64,000 nt of DNA, taken from contig NW_019091414.1 of NCBI RefSeq assembly GCF_001949145.1, forward strand, positions 268,361 to 332,360, given 5' to 3'. The notes under the pieces are model-generated. The model ran no database searches and had not been told where the DNA came from. It worked only from the letters and a program-made list of their open reading frames with translations. A program made the translations under genes and the position numbers. The first letter of the stretch is position 1. Each line of letters starts with the position of its first letter. The DNA comes from Acanthaster planci (Eukaryota; Echinodermata; Asteroidea; Valvatida; Acanthasteridae). Of the stretch, positions 1-13,600 are shown piece after piece.

Positions 1-93
1 GCTCACCATCAGGTGTCTTCAGTGCTCACCATCAGGTGTTTGTGGAGGCCACCTTCAGGTGTCTGTAGCACTCACCATCAGGTGTGTGTAGCG
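1..93. repeat. minisatellite, about 23 bp unit, about 4 copies
   Basis: Four imperfect copies of a 23-24 bp unit with the core CTCACCATCAGGTGT start near positions 1, 24, 47 and 71. The array is cut by the left edge, so its true length is unknown. The third copy has drifted (CCACCTTCAGGTGT). No coding role is visible. Confidence 0.85.
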
Positions 94-2161
94 GTCAACC
101 ATGACTAAATCAATGACACTTTAACAAGAAATTTGACCAACATACCAGAAGATCTCTGAGCATCCCGTGCACTGAAACGGCAAGAAATCTGTGCAAGAAA
201 CAAACATCAGAGAAATGGATCAATTGGTGTAAAAACAAATGACAGTTTATGGAATAAAGTTAAAGGTAGTATGCAAATCATGTGAAAAAAAATAACAAGT
301 AAGATAAGAAACCAGACCACTAAATAGAGCTCTTGGAACGAAACTTGACTATTTGTCATTGATACTTTGTTTTGGCGTGGAATTATCAAGAGCCTTGTTT
401 GTAAATTATAGGTCTAACATAACCCTTGACAATGATGTAGTGAACGTAGCTTTGCTGGAAACACAATCGCTTGATAGCACCCAACAACATGGTATCAAGC
501 AACAAAATGTATATTTTGCTGTGAACTGGTCTCATACTTGCAGCATGGTGTTTTAAATTCATACATTCACACACACACAGCAGAAACTGTTTGGCACCAC
601 TTAATACTATAAAAACATTGCCCCAAAGGAAGAATCAAAGGCACAATGAGGCTTGAAGCTTTCAACCTTGACGTCATACCTTACAAAACCGTTGATCGGA
701 TTAGCTAGAAATCTGTGCCTGATCAGACAGTCTTTGAAAAATAGCTCAGGAATTAAATTAAAAGGCCCTTGTATAGTTTGCCCTAGCTCCATAATGTGGC
801 TCATACATGCCTACTGGACTACTTCCAAACAAAAACTTCCATGGTGGCTGCCTGGTTCTGCTGTAGGTCATGGGTCATGCACTCAGCAATGGCTGTTGTA
901 TGTCTTTTCTGTAACAACATGCTTTGATGAGATCCCATCAATAAATGCAACAATGACACAGGAAGGCCACAGGTAAGACAGTTGTGCATGCACTATCCAT
1001 ATACTTGACTCACAGCTCAAGACAGCAGCCACCACAGGTTTTGGCCAACTTTGCTCAAAAGGTTTACTCAAGTCTATCTCATTGATACCTAAACATTTGA
1101 CCTCTGAGAACATATTAACACACAGCCAGGGAATTTCCCCATGAGCCTCTAGCAAAATACCATTGGATATTTCTAGCTAGAGTAACTCCAGGCCTAATGC
1201 TCACGACATCGGGAAATCCAAATTTTTCCCTGCCCCTAGAATTCTGGTACTCAGTGTTCACCCAACTTGCATGAATGATGCTGATCATGAACTCCAGAGT
1301 TCTAGGAGTAATTTTTCCCAGTGTAATGTGTATTATTGACTGTGGCAATGGGAACTGAAGTTACTGAAGTTAGCATACGACTAGCCCCACGAATATGGCC
1401 CAGATGCTGACTCGACTTGCGGTATCCTTGGCAAAACATCCACTCATGCTAAATCACTGGGCAAACATTTGCACATGTATCTCTGCACACGTCTACATAC
1501 ATTTGCGTACATCTGCACCCCATCACCCTATGGTCTGATTGCCTGCTGCTTACTGGCGCATGCTGGTCCAGGCAGGAAAAACAATGTCTACAGTTTAAAG
1601 TGGTTTAGCACTGTCATCTATGGCTGAAATTTTGAATCTTAGAATGTTTGAAATAAGATCACATGAAAAATGCAGGTTAGGGCATGTAGGAAACTAAAAT
1701 ACATGTAGATGCAGGCCTTGTAACAAAAAGTCTTTAGGCGGGTTGATACTACATGTAGGCCCCCTACAGCCGAATGTAAAACGAAGCAGAATATGATGTC
1801 ACGTAAGATATTGATCTGACCTCACAAATTAAGTATGAACCGGCCTTTCAGCCATGTGTTCAGGCCAGTTGACACTCCACACAGGCCAAGCATGCCAAGG
1901 TGGAAGCAAAACAAAATTTAACAATAACACAACAAAAGATAGGCCTACGCAGCAAAACTTTGCTGAATGTTGAAAAGCGTTCAACTTTTCCCATTTTGCA
2001 GTGCTAAATTTGATCTTATGTCACAACTTCATGTTTGCTTTCACCATGTTTGCACCGCCATGACCCATCCATGACCGCATATGAACCGTCCTGTCATCAA
2101 GACTTGTTGAACTTGAAGATGACTACAATTGTTATGCCCCAACAACAGCATCAGTCCCAAA
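94..2161. other. unassigned intergenic DNA
   Basis: I see no supported gene here. Open frames are short, mostly lack an ATG with a usable splice donor, and show no recognisable domain. The stretch carries scattered TACATG motifs only. Confidence 0.5.
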
Positions 2162-2457
2162 TATAGTTGGGCCCGTCCCAACTAGAGTGCTACAGTTGGG
2201 CCAGCCCAACTACAGCAGAGAGGTCCTGTGTGCATGATGTGCCCAGCATGTGCCAAAGTCATATTGTTCACAAATGTCATGTCATCGGTCATACATGTAG
2301 GGCTAGATGAAAAGATGAAGTGCCACATTTTAGATGAATTGTGTCAAGTGTGAGACAAATTGACTTGGATAATGTTGAGACAGTTCCCACTAACATAGGT
2401 CAACAATAGTTGGGCCAGCCAAACTGCAGCACTGCAGTTGGGACTGTCCCAACTATA
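2162..2457. mobile_element. MITE with about 54 bp palindrome-rich terminal inverted repeats
   Basis: The left end (TATAGTTGGGCCCGTCCCAA...) and the reverse complement of the right end (TATAGTTGGGACAGTCCCAA...) match over about 54 bp. Each end contains two smaller palindromes of the form AGTTGGG-N-CCCAACT, so four such palindromes occur in total. The element is about 296 bp, has no coding capacity and is flanked by TA, which would fit a TA target site duplication. It lies about 0.5 kb upstream of the PSMG2 start codon. The superfamily is not assigned. Confidence 0.7.
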
Positions 2458-2942
2458 GTAGGGACTTATGCTATAGACTAGTTGGAGCGTAACATAATCA
2501 AAACCGTACCAAGCTGTTTACAAGACTTGACGCTGCAATGTTTGCCAATGTCCAACTCTGCCATGATTAGTGTTAGCGCCAATAGCAGTGTTACTGCAAT
2601 AAATCACGGTACTATCTGCCGTCTCTAGAGATTCAGTCACCGAATTCACATAGAAATTGGAGGAGCTGGGTCGGACGAACAACGGTCTTGACCGGCACGA
2701 CCGTATGATACAGTGTTCTCCACCACATACATGTAAACATGGGAAAGATGCACACCATACTATCATATTTAACAATAGAATTTTGTAGCTAATCAACACA
2801 TCTACGACTGGACACCAGACCAAATCGGCCAGTGCGGTCAACTCATGAACTTTTGTACATAATCTTGGTGGCGCTATTATTAGATCACGTTGGTTTTGTT
2901 TTGAAGGTCAAGTTAACTAGTTTTGCTACAGTGAGGTTGATT

Positions 2943-5900
2943 ATGTTCATCAGTTCGTCCTCCTCGTCAAATAATTGGAGTGGATTCACTCTAATTTTGG
3001 TAAACATTTATCAGTCCTGTTAGTGACATTTATATAATGCTGAGATTGTGGAGTGAGCGTGACCATGTCTAACGTTTTTTTGACAGTGTTGGCTTAGCCG
3101 GCTTGGCTAATACTGGATACGTTAAACAGGCATGATAGGGTCTAGCCTGGAGGGCAGGGGTGGGAGATGTGTATGGACTATGGTGTATAAAGAGGATTGG
3201 TGGTAACTATGGTAACCATGCCAACTGAGGTGATGATAAATGGCAATAACTGATAAAGGTTTAACCTGGTCTTTTATCAGTACCAGCATGACCAATAGTT
3301 TAATAATTGTAGTAAAGTTAGGCCTAGTCATTATAGCATCCAAAGTATCAACAGATACCAGCCTAAAGCTGAATACTGCTCTGTCGTTACTGTTTTTTCT
3401 CTCGCACTGTCACTTTGGAATGCCCTCCTTGGAAGCACCCTATCATTACCATCATATGAGGTGTTTAGAGGAGCCGTGGGAGTAACCAATCTATTAACTT
3501 CATGGTTCCTTTGTACTTGCACTTAAGTTATAAGTCGGTATCTTCTTTGGTCACATGTTGGCACTGATTTGCACCTACACTGCACGTGCGTATCAAGTTT
3601 CCTTGGCATGTTATCCAAACTTAAGGACCTTGCTGAGTATAGTAGTAGAAGAACATAAGTGATACAGGTTATCCACTCCGAGCGGAACAAAAGAGGGCAT
3701 GTTTTTTTTTTACTACATAGACGCACCGTGAGGTGTGCAAAATATGCCCGTTTGACATGGATCACATTGAGTACGCGTAATTAATTTATTCCGGCATGTA
3801 TGGTCTTTACGTACACGTAGAACGCGTGCAAGAACCACTTGTAACCACGTGTCTTTCTTTCGCTGATACGGGGTGCACTTCAACTCGGGGCAGATAGGGT
3901 GATGGTGGGTCAGCATTGTTACTGCACTCAATGCATGATATTCTGGTAGGCCTACTAGTGTTTACCTTGCTGAAGAAGTAAAGATGACAAAGGTCATGAG
4001 TTACACATACACTGTAACAGAGGGGACAGAAGGCAGCAACTTGAATCTTTCAGATATCAAAAAAAGAAGAGTGACTTCACTGACTTTTTACCCTATTAAC
4101 TGTTGACTCCTTAGCCAGCAGTATCTGTTGGCAATTTAGCCCAGCTGTCAGCAGATCTTCTCATCTCTACACTAGAGCTGACTAGAGCAGGGTACCTTCA
4201 TGATGCCAGCATTCTACCGTTGTGTGGTCATGATCCGTTTGGGAGAGCCGGAATGACTGAAGGATGTTTGGTCACCAGCACTGAAGGTAGCAATCTTCTA
4301 CTTTCAAAAGTTTATTTTTTCATCGCAGTGGTAAAATGATTAGTACTTCTGTGGTAGCAGTTTAACCTTCTCAACAAATGCCATATAAACTGCTTATCAG
4401 AGAGAATTTAATAGCATAGGATAGAGTTACAAAGAAACACCAAGGTGGCTAGTGAAAGAAACCTTAAAAATTAGACCTTCTGGAAGATATCAAATTTCTT
4501 TCTTGATTTGACATTCACGTTTCCTCCATTGTAGTTTATGAATCAAAGCAGAGGAGACTTGTTGTGGTTCAACAACGGACACCATTGGTCAAGGTGAATT
4601 TTTATTAATTTGACTATTTTGTTTCATTTCCAAGTAATTTGGTAAAATTATAACATTCTAACTGCTTGAAAGTTTATACCATCTCTAAATGGCTTACTTA
4701 ATCCAAGAGCACCCAGGAGTTTGATAGTCATTTGGTTGATCTAACTGAAATTACCTGCTTTTGGACCATGTTGAATGTAGGTTGTGGATTTCTTTCCATT
4801 TTATTGTTTTTGTTTTACATTTTTATCCAAACCAAAGATAGCTTTCATTTAAAATCTTATCGATACTGTTCAGGGAAAGCATGAGGACTTCAGGAGAAAG
4901 CTCTTGGCTTGGATCAAAGATGCCAAATTCTCAAAAGTCATCCTACTTACCAGCAGCCAGTCACATGAGAGAATAGATGCACAATTGACAGGGTAAAGAA
5001 GTATTCCAATCAATATTGGCTGTGGCTAGGAGTAATTGTACACTTGTATGGGAAGTAGCCACAGCCCTTAATAGTGGCTTCCATAAGTACATGTGTTAAT
5101 TTCAGCCACAGCTGAAACTTTTGGACTTGGTTAAAGTAAGGATGTTAAGACATGCTTGATATACCAGTGTGTCACCTTACACACCATGTTAGCTTCTTCA
5201 AGCAAACCAGTCAGCTTAATTACTTTCATCAACTTCGATTTGAATCAGCCTTGTTTATTAATAAACTTTTATTTCAATTGTTATACTCTCTTTGTGACAA
5301 CATTCATTATGGAATGCTATACACCCACTAGGTAAAAAGAACATTGTTAATCACCATAAGTGAAATTTTAAGATTTGTAGTGGCCATTTCTCACGTGTTG
5401 TTGACTGAGCATTATTTCTCATTAAATTGAGTGTTATTTAAATAAATGTGATTGTTCTTTTCGTAGGAGTCAGTTCAGATATCTAACCACCCCCAAACTG
5501 GAAGAACAACTTGGTACAGTCCTTTCAGAGCAGCTGCACTGGAAGAAATTAGAAAAGAGAAAGAACCAGTGGGCTCCACCATTTTCAAATGAGGAGGGTA
5601 GACCAGAATATGCCAGGGGCATTTATATCCCTGGAGGGGGAATTGCAAAGAAATTGTTTGAAGATTGGTGAGTTTGTAATCCTTGTTGAAAGTTTCCAAT
5701 CAGTTATACATGTACAGTTAACTGTTTGGGTTTAAATCAAAATTAAGACTAATGTGAATGCCTCCTCCTGTGAGTCAACTAGTCCAAATGTTTTAATGTT
5801 TGATTTTCCTAAATTTAATCTTCTTATTTCCAGTTGCTCACAAGACATTCCACTTGCTGTACTTCTGTTGTTCTGCTCTGAAGGGGACAATATTCCAGAC

Positions 5901-7215
5901 GCTCTTTCAATGGTCAGTCATCTAAACCAGTGGCTTCAGTTGGTACAGGTATGAACAAAGAACTTATTTGGTAACCACTTGTGGCTGGGAGACCTGGTTT
6001 CGGGTTCTGTTTCTTTATACCTAATGTCGGGCTGCCCGAAACAGGACAAAAGAGCTGGGCCTTATAACAAAAGACCGAGCTGCTGGGAATTTCCACATTT
6101 TTTCAGTTGTCAATAGCGGAGGAATCCGTCATTGTTTGAAAGATTATACCACGAGGTATAACCACGAGGTATAACCACGAGGGACAAAAGCGCTCCAGTG
6201 ATGAGCGATACAATACCGCTGCAGGCTAAATCTGGCCCCTATTGGAAATATGTCAGAAGCGCACTGGGCCAGTTTTGGGAACAAAAGAAAATTACATAAC
6301 ACTGTACAATCTGGGCTCTTTTTACAAGGCGGTAGCCCTGGCTGAAATACTCAGGCGTCAATAGATGTTGTCTGTCAAATTAGAGTAGCCACCAGACAGT
6401 CATTTGTGTGGGTGTAAATGTGTAGTAAATGAAGTTGTGAATTTTTAAAGAATTTTGAAAACAGAAAAAATTGAAACATTACCCGGCCCAGCAGAAACAA
6501 CATGGATAAATGGTCCCAGCACGAAGTGGTTAAGGCATTATTCCTTTGAAATAGCTTGCTTGAAAATGTTTGAGGACCATAAACTCCATTCTCAGAGCCA
6601 AGCTTTGTAATGCCAGAGATAAAGTGTACTCATTTACCGTCAGCAATCCTGCCAAAAGGAGCTGCACATAAGAGGGTAAAATCCCAGTGAAGTATCAGCC
6701 ATTGACCTTTTCTAAACAAAAGTGGCCGACACTGCATACGAGCTGATCTGACCTTAAATTAGGGCAGAGAAAAAGCTGTTGGTGTCTCAGCAATGTGTCT
6801 AGTTTCACCGTCAGATGTACAACGTGAGAAGTCTACACAGCATCCTGACTCCAGCAAATCAACCATCTCAAGAATTGCCTCAGAATCTAAGCCCTCCATC
6901 TACCATAAAAAATCAACAGTGACCTTGTTCAATTAACTACGTCCGTTTCATAATTGAAAGCTCTATCTTTGGTGTATACATAACAAGGTCACAGAAATAT
7001 TCACACCTGTTGCACCTATTGCAACCTCCTAGGTTAAAAACTTTTGTTGGGAAACAAAACAAAAAAGAAATTCTCTTCACTTCTGAATTTGATATTTTCT
7101 TGTATTCTGTCCCCAGGAACCAGAAAGCAGTCAACAAAGAATTCGCAGTCCTTGGAAAATTCCTAGTTCTTGGAGTATGTTATATGGACCCAAGTTTGAG
7201 CCATCAATCTATTAG
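2943..7215 (+). CDS. PSMG2: proteasome assembly chaperone 2 (PSMG2/PAC2), 7 coding exons
   Basis: Predicted coding exons are 2943-2999, 4115-4286, 4535-4593, 4874-4992, 5467-5667, 5834-5948 and 7117-7215. All junctions are GT-AG and in frame (822 nt, 273 residues plus TAG). The protein starts MFISSSSSSNNWSGFTLIL and continues with PAVSVGNLAQLSADLL, matching the conserved N-terminus of PSMG2. Further family landmarks are QFRYLTTPKL, YIPGGGIAKKL, SEGDNIPDALS and a C-terminal WKIPSSWSMLYG. Human PSMG2 is 264 residues, so the length fits. In this family PSMG2 pairs with PSMG1 as a heterodimer that guides assembly of the 20S alpha ring and is degraded when the proteasome matures. The start ATG opens exon 1 in the same frame as the family N-terminus. 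The last intron (5949-7116) hosts a 560 bp MITE. No frame breaks were seen. Confidence 0.93.
5972..6532 (+). mobile_element. MITE family A, copy 1 (in last PSMG2 intron)
   Basis: About 560 bp bounded by inverted ends TAACCACTTGTGGCTGGGA and TCCCAGCACGAAGTGGTTA. The body shares long stretches with copies at 7904-8508 and 14413-14980, including GACAAAAGAGCTGGGCC-, AATCTGGCCCCTATTG- and CAAAAGA-type blocks. It has no coding capacity. A short internal tandem repeat (CCACGAGGTATAA, about three copies) is private to this copy. No clear target site duplication was found, so the superfamily is open. Confidence 0.75.
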
Positions 7216-7903
7216 AACCAGACACTTGGATCATCATCAGACTGTTCATATTCACTGGGATATAGAAGTGGATGGCATGTGGTTGGTTTGGTTGTCTGGC
7301 TACGTTTTCGTCAGTTGTCTGTCATGAACAAGATCACAAGAGCAAGAAATCTGATTGGCAAATTTAGCTTCGACCACAAAGAGTAATCAGGCCTTTCAGC
7401 AGTTCGGTCTACATAACCAACTCCAGTCTTCTAGTAACAAGCAAAGCAGCAGAATAGTAACTTTGTTAGCAAATGTTAAGATTCACGAACTTTTTATTTT
7501 GTTGATAAATATTATTTCAAAGGCAGCATATGGACACCTTGTGGTGGTGTCAGTATAGAGAACAATTGTTAACATCAATAAGTCCAGGGATTTGTTCAGA
7601 ATAACAAGTATCTTTGTTGTACAAACTTACCTGACAGCAGCCCATTTCATTTAGAACTTGAAACCCATGTAAACTGCCTCACAATCTGATGTACAAATGG
7701 CAATGAAACCAAAGCATGCTAGCAATGTTTGCTTCAACTACTTTTGTTTTATTTGCTTTCAAACAGTTTAAATGCATATACAATGTATCAAAGCAAGGTG
7801 TAAACATTTTGGAAAGAGCTATAGAGTTCATCACTTTGTATAACATAATCCTACTTAACAATCAGCCATACATCATTGCATGCTTTGGTATGTTAGTTAT
7901 ATT
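7216..7903. other. PSMG2 3' UTR and intergenic DNA
   Basis: This AT-rich stretch follows the PSMG2 stop codon. It should contain the PSMG2 3' untranslated region. I see no other gene. Confidence 0.4.
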
Positions 7904-8508
7904 TTAATGACTTCCTTCCGAGCGGCCCATTTTCGAGTACATAGGCTTTATATGCAGAGCCGGGGAGCCCAGAACTGGGACAAAAGAGATGGGCCTTAAG
8001 CCTTATAACAAAAGACTGTGCTCAGCACAAAAGACTGAGCTGCTGGGCATTACCAACATTCTTTCGCTCTCAATTGTGGAGATAATCCAGCCTTGTTTTG
8101 AAACAGTATACCATGGTTTGAGGCATTTAGAGCAAGCAGATTACCACCAGTGACAAAAGCTCTCCACCACCGCAGGGACAAGCCACACAGCACTGCTGCG
8201 CGCTAATCTGGCCCCTATTGAAAAGAGGTCAGAAGTACACTGTGCCGGTTTCAGGAACAAAAGAATCTTGCGTAGCACCGCACAATCTGGCCTTTTTTTC
8301 CAAGGCTGCAGGCCTGGCTGAAATATTCAAAAGTCAGTGAAGGTTAACTGTCAGCTTGAGAGTAGTGCCCAAAGAGTCCATCATGTGGGTATAAACGGCC
8401 ATTAAATGAAATGATGAATTTTTGAAGCATTTTGAAAACAGAAAAATCTTGAAAAGGACAAGGCATCTTGTCTTGCTCAAGAAAAATCCACCCAACAGCA
8501 AATGGTTA
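7904..8508 (+). mobile_element. MITE family A, copy 2
   Basis: Same orientation and body as the copy inside the PSMG2 intron (shared blocks such as CTGGCCCCTATTGAAA and AATTTTTGAAGCATTTTGAA). The right end AACAGCAAATGGTTA is a diverged form of the family end. The left end is more eroded, so 7904 is approximate. Confidence 0.7.
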
Positions 8509-10671
8509 ACACCTACATTCAGAGCCACAGAAATCTTTAGAAACAGGACCCAGATGCACAGAATAGTTTAGCAGAAATTCTTGGCAAATTTATCTGCTAG
8601 GCAATGTTTAGGAGAGCACCACTCTCAAGCAGTATATACCGTATCTTTTAGCTAGTGACCTGTTTTAGCTATTAAAGCATTTCTTTTCTATGCTCAAATA
8701 ATTTTTAAGCTCAGCATGCAGCTCTGTACAATGATCCCCAAGTCCCATAGCTGGATGCCAACACATTGCTTATATAATCCTTATATAAGGATTACTGAAG
8801 AGAATCATTGCTTGTAGCTATTAAATATATACTGGATATTTCACTTAATTGACTTGGACTTGTGAAAAAATACAATAAAATCTACTTTTATCTGAATAGA
8901 TCTTTTCAAAGTATTAAACTCGTTTGAATTTCCTTTTAAAAGCTCTCTATGCAATATATTTGTGTGAAGAATTCATACTTGTGAGAACTGTAAAAAAAGA
9001 ACTAATTTCAGGCCTAAGACAAAAATCAAAATTCTGTTGAAATTAAGGGTAGCTGCAATAATTTTTTTAATACAATCCTGCAAAGAAGTTTTGTGTCTCA
9101 GTTAACCTCATTTTCAATATTCGTTTCACTAGTTCAAAAGGTATTTGGCTGCCTTATTGTTTTTTTAATCCTGATGAGTATTTCCACAGTCATGAGCTAA
9201 ACTAAAATGTCATTCCAGGAATGGGGATAAGTGGCCCAATTTTTCTCTTTTCTTCAGTGAGGCAAGTGATGATGTAAGTCAGCAACTCTTAGAATTGTCT
9301 TTAGTGAGTAAATTCTGAAATGCACTTTTCCATGCATTTAAGCTAAAAAGGACGCATTGTTTTCATACATGTATATGGAAGATGAGTAAACAGTTGAGAA
9401 CAATTGTGTCTAGGAATTTCATTGCAGCTACACATGCAAGTACATGTAATTTCTCTGATTTGGCAAAAGTTTCTGCATTATCAGAAATATGTTTCAAATT
9501 AAAAACAGCAATACAAAGGCAAATGGTTTAGATATGGAGTTGTTAATTTGGTAGATTCAGTTCAATAATGCATGTTACACATGCACAAAAATGTTAATAC
9601 TGAAGTAAAACACGAATCCAACTGGTCTTTTTCCATAAGAAAACTGAAATGGCCACAGCACAGTTATGACTGCCAGACCTCCAAAAATGGCAAGTGCATG
9701 AAATTAACTTACAGTACTGCTTTTTCTTATTGACTGACGTGAAAAGAACTGTACCATCACATAACCAAATAAACCAACCCATAAGAAAGGTGGATAAAAA
9801 ACAAATGAAAACCAGATGTGATTATAAAGTACAATTTTGAGGAATACATGTACACTATTCAGAAATACATGAGATAGATCAATCCTCTAAAGTCACACAT
9901 TCACTACAATATTAGCAAATAAAATGTTCCATTTAAGACAACCTTTTGATTCACGGTCAGACTTGGTCTCACATGTTGACAGTCAACACACACCAATATT
10001 TACTAATACGCCCTTCTATTTGTGTTTAAAAGTACTGTTTTGTTTTGGTCCATGGTTTGTGAAATGGTTGTTTTATATTATTGTATTTACTTCCAAATGT
10101 TTTGCTCCATTCAGCCACTTTGTAGCAAGGAGCTAAATTCAGTCTCTCTTTAACCCTAATAGTACCAAAGAAAATATATTTTGAGCTGTCAAACAGCATA
10201 TTTCTGCAGACAATCTGCTCTTTCTAGCACTACAATAATTCTAAGCTTTCTGCTTTTCATAAAACTTTACTTCTCTCATGAAAGCTTCCTCTTTAAGAAA
10301 TGCAAAAAAAGTCACAACTACATTATAATGTAAAGTATACTGCATAAGCTGCACTAGTCATGCAGTCTTCCCATAGATGGTAGTTTTGTGCATTTAGGTT
10401 TGTAAATTTCACAAACAGGAATAAGCTCCTTCCAAGCGTCATATTAGTGCTGTATGTTCAGTATTCCCAAAGACGCTCCAACTTGCTTGATTTATTAACT
10501 TGATCTTGAAATTACTTTATTATGAGTAGTCGAATGCTCGCTCTATCGAGGATTCTATATCACACAGTCCTTCATCAACTATTGGATTTTTCCTCTCACT
10601 GGATTTCAGAGAGCTCTGAGCTCAGAACTAGCTTTGAAAGGGCAAGCCCCTGTTAAAGCAGAATGTACGCC
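8509..10671. other. intergenic DNA and presumed 3' UTR of the downstream PEPCK
   Basis: AT-rich sequence with no supported gene. The part next to 10671 must include the 3' UTR of the minus-strand PEPCK that ends at 10672. Several TTTATT or TTTATA-like motifs could be minus-strand polyadenylation signals, but I cannot choose among them. Confidence 0.4.
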
Positions 10672-13600
10672 TTACATTGCCTTGACACGCTCTTCAAGTG
10701 TATTCAGCTCATCCTTAAGACCCTGAGGCAGGTCAGCATTGATCTGCTCCTCAAAGTACTTCCTATTTTCTTCGACTTCATTTAACCAGAATTCCTTCGG
10801 GAGGTGGAATAGTGCATCTAAGTCAACTGGTTTGTCAAACCCACTGACATTGAGTGACTCTTTCTTTGGGATGTACCCTACGGCGGTTTTCTCAGCGACA
10901 TCTTCTCCATTGCAGCGTTTCATGATCCAATCCAGTACACGGACGTTGTCACCAAACCCAGGCCACAGGTATTCGCCATGATCATCAACACGGAACCAAT
11001 TGACATGGAAGATTTTGGGCAGCTTGAGGCCAGGTTGGTCCTTGAAATCTAGCCAGTGCTGGGCATAATCCCCAATGTTGTAGCCAAAAAAGGGACGCAT
11101 TGCAAAAGGGTCATGCATAACCTTCTTGCCTGGAAATGAATTATTCCAACAAAAATACCCGGATGAAAACCATTTATAAATAATAATAGTGCATAAATAC
11201 GCTGACCAAATGCCATTCACATTGATTTTAAACTGCGATTTTGCTGGCATCACTTTACTTGCAGTGCATGGCAATGCCCAAACTCACAGCACACATGATA
11301 GCCCAGCAATAATTTTGAGAGTTTTCAGCTCCAGTCATTTTTCAAAGAAATATTTACCTCTACTGAGATAAACAAAAATGCTCTTGAAAATCTTCATCAA
11401 CTCCATCTTAAAGCTAAACTCCAATTTAAAAAAGCAAGCTATAGGCCATGAGATTGATTCAGTCTGCTCCTGGGCGATTCTATAGCAGCTGTCTATAGTT
11501 ATTGAACAAATGAAACCTCTAGGCTCAATAACATATTAATGTTGGTCTTAAAACTCATAAGTATATCGACCTTGACCTCTCACCTTTGTGCTCAGCAGCT
11601 GCGGTGGACTCTGACTTCATTGTTGCTGCAACAAAGACACCATGTTGCCAGTTGAATGTCTCATACACAAGCGGCACTCCTTTGAAAAGAAAACCAACCA
11701 AATGACCATTTCATGACTTGAAGTACCTACCACATTTCCAAGCTTCTGCTTGTGCAACTTTCACCACAGAATTTTCATTTCGATTGTCATGTCTTCAGTA
11801 GACAAGGCAAGACAAGATTATACGTCAACTAATTCCCTCTCAGGAACCTCACATTGAAGACATTCAAATCAACTTTAACAGAGAAGCTATTGAACGTGTC
11901 AGTAGTTTTAAATATCTAGGGGTCATGTGGATGAGTCGATGGTCGGAACCTATCAATTTTGTTGCTGAGAAAATTTCAAACAAAATTGGTTTTCTTTGAC
12001 GTTCTGCCAAACCTTGCCTCCCAGCCTCAATTTTTTCAATGCTTAGTTGTGCCATGGTGTTGCCTTTGTTCAATTACAGTAACGTTGTGTGGTCAAGTTA
12101 TTCTAACAGCAATAATGAGAGACTTGTTAAATTGCACAATCGACTCGCTAGATTAATCCTCAATGCTCATTACATCAGTACTGACTTACACAAGGCCCTC
12201 TCCTGGACCACACTCCCTCAACTCTAGCTTGTATGATTGTGTGAAGTCTACAAGCAGGTTAGAAAACTTAATCCTCGCTACCTTACAGGGGATGGGCCAT
12301 GTAGAGTTAAATTGACGTTATATGATAGTTTCAACCGTCTTACATGTATATACAAAAAATAGGATTAACCCATTTTTTTATGTCATTAAATCAGCAAAAA
12401 TTGATGTTTTCTGTGTGCTTTTTTCAGTCTCCACCTGGGCCCTTCACAAAAACTTATCAATCTCGGTCAATGAGGGCAGCAGAAAAATCTTGGCAAAAAT
12501 GTAACGTCATTGGACGGACTCGACTTTCCAGACAAGAATAATATTCTCTGCTCTGGCGTGTAGTTGGATACATAACTCGTACGTGTCAAGTCAACCATCG
12601 CGTCATACACATGTAATAATTCCTATAGTGAATTGTGAATTTCAAAAGAATGCCGATACACTGTGTTGTCGGTGGCTGTTGTCGCAATCAAAACAATTCC
12701 CCAGAGAGCAGTTTTGTAGATTCCCAAGTGACTTTTCACACCAGGGTTTGCGGGTTAGATTTATGGATAGCACACAATATTTACGAGGACTCAAAATGCA
12801 TGTGCATGTTTATGTACCAGCACCGACACGTACATTACACCCATACATGTACATGTACTACACGTACATGTACCATGTAAAATGGAACTATATTGTACTG
12901 GCGCACATGGACTATTTTCCGGTGCAAATAATGTCGCATGGTCGTCACGCACACGATGCATCGATGCGAAGCAAGTGACTCGCAGTGCACGGTGAAAAAA
13001 ATTGTCGGAATGGAACATCAACTTTGACGAAGTAGGTAAGCCTATAACCATGGACAAAAAACTACTACTATACAGCTATTGAATAGCCAATGGTAGGATA
13101 ATTACGTCCTTTCAGAAAGACAAATTTTTATAACGGTGCAGGAAAAAATCATGACCAGTCAATGTTATGTTGTTAATCCTCCAGATCGCCGCCATGCCCA
13201 TGGCCAACAGCCTCGAGTTGCAAAATTTCTTCCTGAGTGCATTCTGGTTTGAACTGACAAGGCAGTATTTCTTGTGCCTCATCAGCTCCTTCAATGTCGC
13301 TTTCTTCGTCAAATGAATAAGACGAACTTGACAACTGATCGCTGTTACATAATCAGAGAAAGCATCGACCCTGAATTATCGTCGTTTGAGTCTGACATGA
13401 TTGTACATGCTAACGCTAATGCTACTACATTACGTACATATACATGTCCATGCGTCATTACGTAACAGTAAACAGTCGCCTGATAAAGGACTTTGTCCTA
13501 TGACATCACAATTCTTGGGAATTTCTTCAGACAACTTTCTGTACCCGACGGCTGTTGTTTAGCTTTTGCTCCGAGAAGGGAGTGAAATAGGGTTGTGAAA

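Noticed and set aside
1-93. CRISPR-like spacing of the 23 bp repeats
   Set aside because: The copies are directly adjacent without unique spacers, and the window is animal DNA; it is a minisatellite.
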